Positions 1-5,105 of a DNA stretch of 6,130 bases are shown one piece after another; positions within the stretch are counted from its first letter, which is position 1; the number at the start of each line of letters is the position of its first letter. The stretch is taken from contig JAFGUY010000058.1 of NCBI GenBank assembly GCA_016938245.1, forward strand, positions 1 through 6,130, in the 5' to 3' direction. A program made the translations under genes and the position numbers. This DNA comes from Candidatus Omnitrophota bacterium (GTDB lineage: Bacteria; Omnitrophota; Gorgyraeia; Gygaellales; Profunditerraquicolaceae). The notes below the pieces were generated by a model. The model did not search any database, was not told the DNA's origin, and saw only the letters and a program-made list of their open reading frames with translations.

Positions 1-1
1 C

Positions 2-904
2 CTGACTACCGGGATTGCCGGCCAGACCACATTGATTCAGAAGACAGTTAAAGAGGAGATTGAAGGCCAGATTAGCGGCGTGGTCGTACCTAAGATTACT
101 GATGTAAAGACTGAAACCTCCAAGATACTCGCTGCCACAGGTACGGAGTCTTTGCAGGATAAGATCACCGATGTAAAAACACAGGTGGTGCAGGAAGTGC
201 AGCCGCATATTAAGTCCGGTATATTAAACGGAGAGAATGCGGTGAGGATTGGCTCTAAGCTTGCTATCCGCTATCGTACTGAATCCGGGCTCTCCCCGAC
301 AGTATCAGTCTATAGTCCTAAGAATACCTTGCTTGTTGCAGGCAGGCCAATGGTTGAGATAGGCGAAACCGGTATTTATGAGTACAGCGTAACCTTCCTG
401 GTTGCATGGGGCAAGGGTGCTTTCACTATTGTCTGCTCAGAGCCGGTTAAGGGGACAGTTGATGCCTTTGTGCTTAAGGTGAGTGATTCGGATATAGAAG
501 ATATCTCAAGCAGCGTCTCCGCGGTCTTAGGCAGTACATCAGGCATTACTAACCTAAAAAGCATTACCGAAACATTAAGTACGCAATTTGGCGATATGGA
601 TAAGGCCATCGCGCAGATCAGCAAGAATATTAGCGGAAAGGTTGAAAAGGTGAAGGACGCCGCTGTTGAGCTTGCCAGCGTATTTAAACAGCTTGAAGAT
701 ATGAGCAGTACTATTAAGAATATGGGTGGGACTGAGGGCATAAATATCGATAAGATCTACCAGGTCTCTAAAGACAGGCAGGAAGATATTAATTACATCA
801 AGAATAAGAGCGAAGAGCTGAAGGCGGCGATGGAGCTTAACCAGAAGATGATTGAGAATGTCGCTCGTAAGCCGGTTGTTCAGACTTGGTTTGAATTCAA
901 ATAA
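2..904 (+). CDS. 3' end of a large coiled-coil protein with an embedded beta-rich domain (5' partial)
   Basis: I do not recognise the function. The frame is open from the first bases of the window to TAA at 902-904, giving 300 visible residues. The TTG at 32 is inside the gene, so the true start is upstream. The first ~70 residues are helical, with a 7-residue motif KITDVKT occurring twice (DNA 92-112 and 161-181), 23 residues apart, suggesting tandem coiled-coil repeats. Residues ~80-155 look like a beta-sandwich module rich in Val, Tyr and Gly (IRYRT...YEYSV...WGKGAF). Residues ~165-290 return to long charged helices with heptad-like spacing, ending in an aromatic-rich tail (TWFEFK). The mix suggests a large structural or surface protein, but neither signal peptide nor anchor is visible here. 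The next operon encodes a secreted anchored protein and a secreted peptidase, which weakly supports an envelope role. Confidence 0.75.
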   Translation: MTTGIAGQTTLIQKTVKEEIEGQISGVVVPKITDVKTETSKILAATGTESLQDKITDVKTQVVQEVQPHIKSGILNGENAVRIGSKLAIRYRTESGLSPTVSVYSPKNTLLVAGRPMVEIGETGIYEYSVTFLVAWGKGAFTIVCSEPVKGTVDAFVLKVSDSDIEDISSSVSAVLGSTSGITNLKSITETLSTQFGDMDKAIAQISKNISGKVEKVKDAAVELASVFKQLEDMSSTIKNMGGTEGINIDKIYQVSKDRQEDINYIKNKSEELKAAMELNQKMIENVARKPVVQTWFEFK

Positions 905-906
905 TA

Positions 907-974
907 AATAGGGACAGCGACCTTTTTCCTAAAAGCAAAGACAGTAAAAAGGTCAAAAGGTCGCTGTCCCTATT
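907..974. repeat. Short palindromic repeat with perfect 20-bp arms, related to the ends of the element at 2510-3044
   Basis: Arms at 907-926 and 955-974 are exact reverse complements around the core GGGACAGCGACC, with a 28-nt spacer. The last part of the spacer (946-954, AAAAAGGTC) repeats the start of the right arm, so the left arm could pair in two registers. The segment 901-927 is identical over 27 nt to 2506-2532, the left end of the transposase remnant and its flank. It looks like a solo, non-autonomous copy mobilised by the same type of transposase. It starts three bases after the stop codon of the upstream gene. It could also act as an mRNA-stabilising 3' hairpin. No U-run follows it, so I do not call it a terminator. 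Confidence 0.85.
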
Positions 975-983
975 AAAAAAATA

Positions 984-1011
984 GTGGAATATTCGGAAAG
1001 TATGGTAAAAT
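984..1011 (+). promoter_or_regulatory. Weak candidate promoter for the anchored protein/peptidase operon
   Basis: A TAAAAT box at 1006-1011 has a poor -35-like GTGGAA at 984-989, with 16-bp spacing. It lies between the palindromic repeat and the ribosome site GGAGGA (1023-1028), seven bases ahead of the ATG at 1036. The position is right but the -35 matches only three of six consensus bases, so this is a suggestion only. Confidence 0.25.
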
Positions 1012-1035
1012 AAAGGCAAAACGGAGGAAGCATTA

Positions 1036-1725
1036 ATGAGGGACTGGCCTAATCTTATTTTATCTGTTTTTTCAGTATTATTTTTCTTTGTTGCTTCAGC
1101 CGAAGCAGGGATAACTTTGCGCCTTATGGCGGTTAATCCTGCCGAATGCGAACAGGTTGTTCCGATAAAAGTTTATCTTCCGGTGGAGGTTAAACCCGAG
1201 GATGTAATTTATAAAGGTGATTTAGAGGTAGCTTACGATACCCAACAGGGCAGCTATTATGTTTTTGGCGAGTTCTTGCTTGCGCCAAAAGAAGTCCTGG
1301 AAAAAGAAATTGAAATTAAGGATGTTTGGGTTATTGATCCTGCCGAGGTTGCTCTTCTGCGCCAGGAGGCAAAAGATATCCTTGATGGCTTTAAGAAGAC
1401 CAAATATTACGAACGTGCCCAGCTACTTTACAGCGGTATAGATAAGAAGTTAAAGGAAATAGAAGAAGTCCAGGACCTCTCATCCGCAAGCCCCGGGTAT
1501 AAAATCTCCAACTATAGAAATTGTTTAAGCCTTATTAATTCTGCTAAGGCAGATTTACTTGCGGCAAAGACTTTACTCTCTGAGGCCTCACCTAAAGGAA
1601 TGGCCAGGTTTACCTGGAAAGTCATCCTATTTATTGTAATATTCTTAGGTGTTTTAGGCGGCGGGTCTTTCTTTATCTGGCAGCGCCAGTCCAAGCTTGA
1701 GTCCGAACAAAAACCTAAGGAATGA
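1036..1725 (+). CDS. Secreted, C-terminally membrane-anchored protein of unknown function
   Basis: The ATG has a good ribosome site (GGAGGA, 7 nt upstream). The 229-residue product begins with a hydrophobic signal peptide (residues ~7-22) and a likely cleavage after ASAEA at residue 24. Residues 25-100 look beta-rich (IKVYLP, YYVFGEF, DVWVI). Residues ~105-185 are charged helices, probably coiled coil. One membrane segment spans ~194-215, followed by a short Lys/Gln/Glu-rich tail. The main body should therefore face the extracytoplasmic side with the tail in the cytoplasm. Two cysteines remain after the signal (C38, C163) and could form a disulfide. I do not recognise a named family. The stop overlaps the start of the peptidase gene (ATGA at 1722-1725), so the two products are probably translationally coupled and may act together. 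Confidence 0.85.
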   Translation: MRDWPNLILSVFSVLFFFVASAEAGITLRLMAVNPAECEQVVPIKVYLPVEVKPEDVIYKGDLEVAYDTQQGSYYVFGEFLLAPKEVLEKEIEIKDVWVIDPAEVALLRQEAKDILDGFKKTKYYERAQLLYSGIDKKLKEIEEVQDLSSASPGYKISNYRNCLSLINSAKADLLAAKTLLSEASPKGMARFTWKVILFIVIFLGVLGGGSFFIWQRQSKLESEQKPKE

Positions 1726-2495
1726 GATTCTTATTTATATTTCTTCTTCTTTGCTTGCAAACCCCATTTGTATCTGCTGAAGTTTCAAGCACCCTCTGGA
1801 ATACCGAGAAAACCCAGCATTTCATAATTTATTTTCAGAAAGCCGATACAGGCTTTATCAGGGATTTGGTCTATACTGCTGAGAAGGATTATAATGATAT
1901 TGTTGATGGGTTAGGCTTCAGGCGCATGGACTTCTGGAGTTGGGATAACCGGGCGAAGATATATATTTATTCCGATGCCCAAGAATACCAGAGGGAGACC
2001 AGCAGGGAGGATTGGTCCAGGGCAGTAGTTTTTGTCCACACCCGCACTATCAAAAGTTTTATGGGCCAGCCGGGTTTTTTTGATTCTATCCTGCCGCATG
2101 AGATGACGCATATAATCTTTAGAGAATTTGTAGGAACAAAGATTGCCTTGCCGCTTTGGATAGATGAAGGGGTGGCAAGCTCTCAGGAGAAGAGCCACCT
2201 CCAGGGGAGGCTTAGTTTTGCCAAGAATTTAATCGAGCAGGGGAAATATATTGATTTTGATAAATTCTTTCAGATCTATAGGCTTGTGGATGTGCAGCCG
2301 CAGGTTTTTTATTCTCAGTCAGCTTCAATTATTGTTTTCCTGTTACGCCGTTACGGAAAAGATCGATTTGTTGAGTTCAGCCGTAAGCTGCGCGATGGAA
2401 CGCCTTGGGATAAGGCCTTACTTAGCGTTTACAGGTTTAAGGACATCAGCCAGATGGAAGATGCCTGGAAAGATTTTATTTTAAGGAATTTCTGA
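1722..2495 (+). CDS. Secreted gluzincin-type zinc metallopeptidase (peptidase MA-like)
   Basis: The 257-residue protein has a signal peptide (residues 1-19, cleavage expected after FVSA). Its catalytic core is H126-E127-M-T-H130 (HExxH) followed by WIDEG with E149 as probable third zinc ligand. This arrangement is that of gluzincins, and the context LPHEMTH...LPLWIDEG is typical of the peptidase MA-like families. The likely role is hydrolysis of proteins outside the cytoplasm; the substrate cannot be read from sequence. The N-terminal region (residues 30-110) resembles the usual lead-in of this family, with a strand (HFIIYF) and helices. No second membrane segment is seen, so the mature enzyme should be soluble or held by the upstream anchored protein. 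The ATG overlaps the upstream stop, and AAGGA abuts it too closely to act as a normal ribosome site, which favours coupled translation. Confidence 0.85.
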   Translation: MRFLFIFLLLCLQTPFVSAEVSSTLWNTEKTQHFIIYFQKADTGFIRDLVYTAEKDYNDIVDGLGFRRMDFWSWDNRAKIYIYSDAQEYQRETSREDWSRAVVFVHTRTIKSFMGQPGFFDSILPHEMTHIIFREFVGTKIALPLWIDEGVASSQEKSHLQGRLSFAKNLIEQGKYIDFDKFFQIYRLVDVQPQVFYSQSASIIVFLLRRYGKDRFVEFSRKLRDGTPWDKALLSVYRFKDISQMEDAWKDFILRNF

Positions 2496-2504
2496 TAATT
2501 CTGT

Positions 2505-2510
2505 TATAAT
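2505..2510 (+). promoter_or_regulatory. Perfect TATAAT box touching the left repeat of the transposase remnant
   Basis: TGTTATAAT at 2502-2510 is an exact -10 hexamer, overlapping the repeat arm by one base. No convincing -35 is found; the best, TTAAGG at 2481-2486, matches half the consensus with 18-bp spacing and lies inside the peptidase gene. It could drive the transposase remnant and, by read-through, the cyclase-ATP synthase genes, but an AT-rich match like this may be chance. Confidence 0.25.
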
Positions 2511-2532
2511 AAATAGGGACAGCGACCTTTTT
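2510..2532 (+). repeat. Left inverted repeat of the transposase element
   Basis: This arm is an exact reverse complement of 3022-3044, with core GGGACAGCGACC. It also matches 907-927 directly, and the identity to the region-1 copy extends outward over the flank (2506-2532 equals 901-927). Confidence 0.9.
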
Positions 2533-2631
2533 ATTTGCAGGTTCTTTGATAATCTTTGCTTAAATTCTTGAGTTAGATTCTCCCTCTTGCCGCGTCTATT
2601 AATAGTGAGAATAATAGATGAAACAAGGCTT

Positions 2632-2642
2632 AAAAGGAGGGG
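2632..2642 (+). promoter_or_regulatory. Orphan ribosome binding site and start codon of the deleted transposase
   Basis: AAAAGGAGGGG lies six bases before an ATG at 2649. That ATG opens only nine codons (stop at 2676-2678) and is shifted by one base from the transposase frame, which resumes at 2648. The simplest reading is that this was the original transposase start and that a deletion joined it to the middle of the gene. Confidence 0.55.
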
Positions 2643-2647
2643 ATTAA

Positions 2648-2998
2648 GATGCTGTTCCTAGTAAAAATGATTCATTAGCTAAGACATTTAATACTGCTCA
2701 TATGTGTTATTCGCAGTATTTTAATAGCAGATTGAATCAGCGCGGGCATCTTTGGCAAGGGCGATTTTATTCCTGTGTGTTGAATCAGTCGCATCTTATA
2801 CTTGCCGCTCGCTATATTGAGCGTAACCCTGTGCGTGCGGGGATTGTGGATAAGCCCTGGGATTGGCAATGGTCAAGCGCTGCTAGCCATACGAACCGTA
2901 AAATTGATGAGTTACTTAATGCTTGCGAATTGCTTAAACTTGTGGACATGTCAAGTGTTTCACCGGTCGTCCCCTTGGGGCGGCTGAGTTTGTATTGA
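2648..2998 (+). pseudogene. C-terminal fragment of a REP-associated tyrosine (Y1) transposase
   Basis: The open frame encodes 116 residues after an in-frame stop at 2645-2647. It starts in AVPSKNDSLAKTFNTAH and continues through GHLWQGRFYSC and RYIERNPVRAGIV to WDWQWSSA, all typical of the C-terminal half of Y1 (IS200-like/RAYT) transposases. By alignment with the E. coli RAYT from memory, the catalytic Tyr is Y56 of this frame (codon 2813-2815), in RYIERNP. The metal-binding HUH motif, which in this family precedes the AVP segment, is absent, as is the whole N-terminus. A shorter start at the ATG at 2702 would give 98 residues but has no ribosome site. The protein should not transpose on its own. 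Intact relatives elsewhere in the genome would be needed to move the repeats. Confidence 0.85.
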
Positions 2999-3021
2999 GA
3001 GGGCGGTCGAAAAAGGATAGA

Positions 3022-3044
3022 AAAAAGGTCGCTGTCCCTATTTA
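3022..3044 (+). repeat. Right inverted repeat of the transposase element
   Basis: This arm is an exact reverse complement of 2510-2532. Its last base is the first base of the ribosome site AAGGAGG (3044-3050) of the cyclase gene. Paired with the left arm in a long transcript, it would put a 23-bp stem just upstream of that ribosome site. Confidence 0.9.
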
Positions 3045-3050
3045 AGGAGG
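3044..3050 (+). promoter_or_regulatory. Ribosome binding site that sets the cyclase start at 3060
   Basis: AAGGAGG lies nine bases before the ATG at 3060. The in-frame TTG at 3054 is only three bases away, so the ATG is preferred. The site begins at the very edge of the mobile-element repeat. Confidence 0.8.
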
Positions 3051-3059
3051 GTTTTGAGT

Positions 3060-3938
3060 ATGCAACAGGATGTTAACATATTAGTTGTTGAGGATGATCA
3101 AAAAACTGCGGGCCTGCTTGAGTCTACGCTGCAGTCAGCAGGTTATCATGTCTGGATGGCCGCTGACCCTAACGAAGGACTGGAGCTTTTGCGTTCCAAT
3201 ATCTTCCCCGTAGCAATTACGGAGTTACGTTCCTTAAAGATGGGCGCCACACAGTTCACCCGCGAAGCTAACAAGATCAGCCCGGGTACCTATGTCATTG
3301 TGGTCACCCTTTATTCCTTAATTAACAGCGCAATTGAGGCAATGGAGGCAGGGGCTTACGGGTATATCACAAAACCCTTGAATACCTCAGAGATCCGTAT
3401 AGTTGTGGAGAGGGCGGTAGAAAGGTTTTTCCTGCTTTCTACCAGAGAAGATAAGGAATATTTTGTCGATCTGGCAGTGAGGGACGGGCTTACCGGGCTT
3501 TTTAACCGACGTTATTTCAACGAGTTAATAAAAATAGAATTTAACCGGATTAAGCGGACACCGTCGTTTCTCTCCCTACTAATGCTTGACATCGATAATT
3601 TTAAAAACTATAATGATACGCAAGGTCATCAGGCAGGCGATATTTTATTGAAGGATGCTGCCAAAGTTTTTAAGAATTCGGTGCGTACTATAGATATAGT
3701 CTGCCGTTATGGGGGGGAGGAATTTGTGGTAATACTCCCATATACGGATAAGAAGGGGGCTCAGGTCATTGCCGAGAGGCTTCGTATGCAGACGGGGCTT
3801 TATCTTCCCACTACTGTAAGCATAGGTGTCTCTACTACTCCGGAAGATGCCGATGAGATAACTCAGCTGATCGAGAAGGCTGATAATGCCTTATATCAGG
3901 CAAAGAAGAGCGGTAAAAACAAGTGGTGTGTTGCATGA
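3060..3938 (+). CDS. Receiver-GGDEF response regulator, probable diguanylate cyclase
   Basis: The 292-residue cytoplasmic protein would make cyclic di-GMP from two GTP. A receiver domain covers residues ~5-120: acidic pocket E11-D12-D13, switch T83 and K105 in TKP are present. The position normally held by the phosphoacceptor Asp is E55 (ITELRSLKMG, codon GAG 3222-3224). Such a change usually prevents Asp phosphorylation and can mimic the active state. The GGDEF domain (~135-292) has DGLTGLFNRRYF at 142-153, the metal-site stretch LDIDNFK at 176-182, and the active-site GGEEF at 218-222. It also has the inhibitory I-site RTID at 209-212, exactly five residues ahead of GGEEF. The enzyme is therefore predicted active and product-inhibited. 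Its stop overlaps the ATP synthase epsilon start (ATGA at 3935-3938), so the two are probably co-translated. No sensor kinase is adjacent. Confidence 0.92.
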   Translation: MQQDVNILVVEDDQKTAGLLESTLQSAGYHVWMAADPNEGLELLRSNIFPVAITELRSLKMGATQFTREANKISPGTYVIVVTLYSLINSAIEAMEAGAYGYITKPLNTSEIRIVVERAVERFFLLSTREDKEYFVDLAVRDGLTGLFNRRYFNELIKIEFNRIKRTPSFLSLLMLDIDNFKNYNDTQGHQAGDILLKDAAKVFKNSVRTIDIVCRYGGEEFVVILPYTDKKGAQVIAERLRMQTGLYLPTTVSIGVSTTPEDADEITQLIEKADNALYQAKKSGKNKWCVA

Positions 3939-4159
3939 GGGTTTCTATACTGGAGCCTAAAGGGGCAATCTGGGAGGGGATGGCAAACCAGGTAATGCTT
4001 CCGGCTGAAGAAGGCCAGATGTGCGTGCTTGATTTCCATCAGCCTTTCGTAGTCAGGCTTACAAGCGGCAGCATTGCCTTTGCCGATATGAAAATCGCAG
4101 TAAAAGACGGAATTGCCTATATGCGCTCTAACAGCCTGACGGTTTTCGCGCAAACTTAA
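3935..4159 (+). CDS. atpC: ATP synthase F1 epsilon subunit, N-terminal domain only
   Basis: The 74-residue protein matches the epsilon beta-sandwich domain: VSILEPKGAIWEGMANQV, the EEGQMCVLDFHQP stretch and the closing GIAYMRSNSLTVFAQT align with the E. coli domain through its last strand. Epsilon sits in the F1 central stalk with gamma and the c-ring. Most bacterial epsilon subunits are ~130-140 residues and carry a C-terminal helical hairpin that can inhibit ATP hydrolysis. That domain is absent here, with a clean stop, so epsilon-type inhibition is not expected. I chose the ATG at 3935, where homology begins and which overlaps the cyclase stop. A GTG at 3923 would add four residues without support. 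The gene heads the ATP synthase cluster, while in most operons epsilon follows beta at the end. Confidence 0.9.
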   Translation: MRVSILEPKGAIWEGMANQVMLPAEEGQMCVLDFHQPFVVRLTSGSIAFADMKIAVKDGIAYMRSNSLTVFAQT

Positions 4160-4166
4160 AATATTT

Positions 4167-4379
4167 ATGGGTACCTTAGGATTAATTATCGTTATGTTTT
4201 TAAGTACTGCCGGACCGGCTGCGGTTATAGCCTTTACAGGATATGCCGCGGTTAAGGCGGTTGCCCGTAATCCTTCCGCAAGCCCTAAGATATTCATTGT
4301 AATGATCCTTTCGTTTATATTTGCAGAGGCGATAGCGATTCTGGCGCTTCTGATTTTATATAACCTGTTTGCTAAGTGA
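4167..4379 (+). CDS. atpE: ATP synthase F0 c subunit (proteolipid)
   Basis: The 70-residue protein is a two-helix hairpin of the membrane rotor ring. The polar loop R34-N35-P36 is conserved, and the ion-carrying carboxylate is E54, 18 residues after the loop Pro as in E. coli (P43 to D61). The positions matching Na+ ligands of Ilyobacter c (Q32, S66, T67, Y70) are I21, A55, I56 and L59, so proton use is expected. The first helix is unusual: the GxGxGxG packing motif is reduced to GPAAVIA at 16-22. No clear ribosome site is seen before the ATG. The gene lies seven bases after atpC and seven before the b-delta gene, so it is part of the same operon. Confidence 0.92.
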   Translation: MGTLGLIIVMFLSTAGPAAVIAFTGYAAVKAVARNPSASPKIFIVMILSFIFAEAIAILALLILYNLFAK

Positions 4380-4386
4380 GATAAAT

Positions 4387-5100
4387 ATGCTGGTTAACCT
4401 TTTGATTGTCCAGATCATTACCTTTATAGGGATTGTCTTGCTCTTGCGTTTTCTCTTTACCCGCCATTTAAAATCGGCATTAGCCAGGCTTAATACCCTG
4501 CACGAAGAGAATTTAGCTAAAGAGGAAGAGCTGAATGAAGAGCTTCGGCGCGCCAAAGAGCAGAGCGACGTCTTGATTGCGCAAAGCAGAGAAGAGGCAG
4601 ATTTAATTATTGCCGAGGCCAATAAAGACGCCCAGAGAATCAGGATGAATATGGAGGAGCAGGCGAGGAAACAGGCAGAGAAGATTATCTGTGATTCGCG
4701 GATAGACAGCGAAAAGATCCAGAAGAATGCGCTTAAGGACATACAGGGGCAGAGTATTGAGCTTGCCTTAAAAATGATTTCAGAATTACTTACTGAAACC
4801 GATAAGGTGGCTTTGCAGTATGAGCTTGCTAACGGCATAATTGAAGAGATCTCCCGCCTGCCCAAGGAACAGTTTAGCGTTTCCGGAGGAGAGGTCAATG
4901 TTACATCCAGTTTTCCGCTTTTAGAGAGGCAGAGCAATGAAATCAAAAATATCCTTTCAGATAAATCTGGCTCGCCGGTGAATTTAAATCAGAAGCTTGA
5001 CCCGGGTATTATCGGCGGGCTTATAGTTGAGATGGGCGGTATGGTTATCGACGGAACATTAAAAAACAAACTACAGAGGATTGTCCAGGGGTTTAAATAA
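4387..5100 (+). CDS. atpFH: ATP synthase b-delta fusion (peripheral stalk)
   Basis: The 237-residue protein joins the F0 b subunit to the C-terminal part of F1 delta, forming the stator between membrane and F1. Residues ~3-24 form one membrane helix, ~28-125 a highly charged coiled coil (EEELNEELRRAKEQ and similar), and ~125-160 the usual b C-terminus. Residues ~165-237 match the delta/OSCP C-terminal domain, ending in DPGIIGGLIVEMGG and VIDGTLKNKLQRI. The six-helix delta N-terminal domain, which normally grips alpha, has no counterpart. I chose the ATG at 4387, six bases after AAGTGAG (4374-4380). An in-frame TTG at 4369 lies inside atpE and would add six residues before the membrane helix. 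b-delta fusions are known in mycobacteria, and N-ATPase operons are reported to lack a separate delta gene; this case is C-domain only. Confidence 0.88.
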   Translation: MLVNLLIVQIITFIGIVLLLRFLFTRHLKSALARLNTLHEENLAKEEELNEELRRAKEQSDVLIAQSREEADLIIAEANKDAQRIRMNMEEQARKQAEKIICDSRIDSEKIQKNALKDIQGQSIELALKMISELLTETDKVALQYELANGIIEEISRLPKEQFSVSGGEVNVTSSFPLLERQSNEIKNILSDKSGSPVNLNQKLDPGIIGGLIVEMGGMVIDGTLKNKLQRIVQGFK

Positions 5101-5105
5101 AACTT

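Larger units (their letters stand above)
2510..3044 (+). mobile_element. Decayed REP-associated (IS200-like, Y1) transposase element with 23-bp inverted ends
   Basis: The 535-bp element is bounded by perfect 23-bp inverted repeats (2510-2532 and 3022-3044). It contains a strong ribosome site, an orphan start codon and the C-terminal half of a Y1-family transposase. Between 2533 and 2630 I see no coding signal, only a weak 7-bp inverted repeat (2595-2601 with 2612-2618). The same end sequence appears as a solo hairpin at 907-974, so the family is repeated in this genome. The element fills the gap between the peptidase operon and the cyclase-ATP synthase operon, and its right edge runs directly into the ribosome site of the cyclase gene. 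Confidence 0.8.

Noticed and set aside
376..741. Reverse-strand open frame inside the coiled-coil gene
   Set aside because: It lies wholly within a well-supported + strand gene, has low-complexity Ser/Leu/Ile composition typical of a shadow frame, and no recognisable motif.
955..985. Intrinsic terminator made of the 907-974 hairpin
   Set aside because: The stem is strong, but it is followed by A-rich sequence (ATTAAAAAAATAG), not a T-run on the + strand, and its sequence is that of a mobile repeat.
2702..2998. A functional 98-residue protein starting at the ATG at 2702
   Set aside because: There is no ribosome site ahead of it, and transposase homology continues upstream of the ATG to 2651, so it is a fragment of a larger gene.
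907..3044. CRISPR array from the recurring GGGACAGCGACC sequence
   Set aside because: Copies are in inverted pairs with irregular spacing and linked to a transposase remnant; no regular repeat-spacer pattern exists.
3054..3062. TTG at 3054 as start of the cyclase gene
   Set aside because: It is only three bases from AAGGAGG; the ATG at 3060 has proper nine-base spacing.
3896..4297. Reverse-strand open frame over atpC and atpE
   Set aside because: Both + strand genes are recognised families; the antisense product has no family features.
4167..4379. Na+-specific c subunit
   Set aside because: The conserved Glu is present, but the positions of the Na+ ligands Q32, S66, T67 and Y70 of Ilyobacter c are I, A, I and L here.
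4356..4946. Long reverse-strand open frame (196 codons) over the b-delta gene
   Set aside because: It is the antisense of a coiled coil rich in Glu/Lys/Ala codons, which gives a Ser/Leu/Phe-rich shadow. The + strand carries clear b and delta homology.
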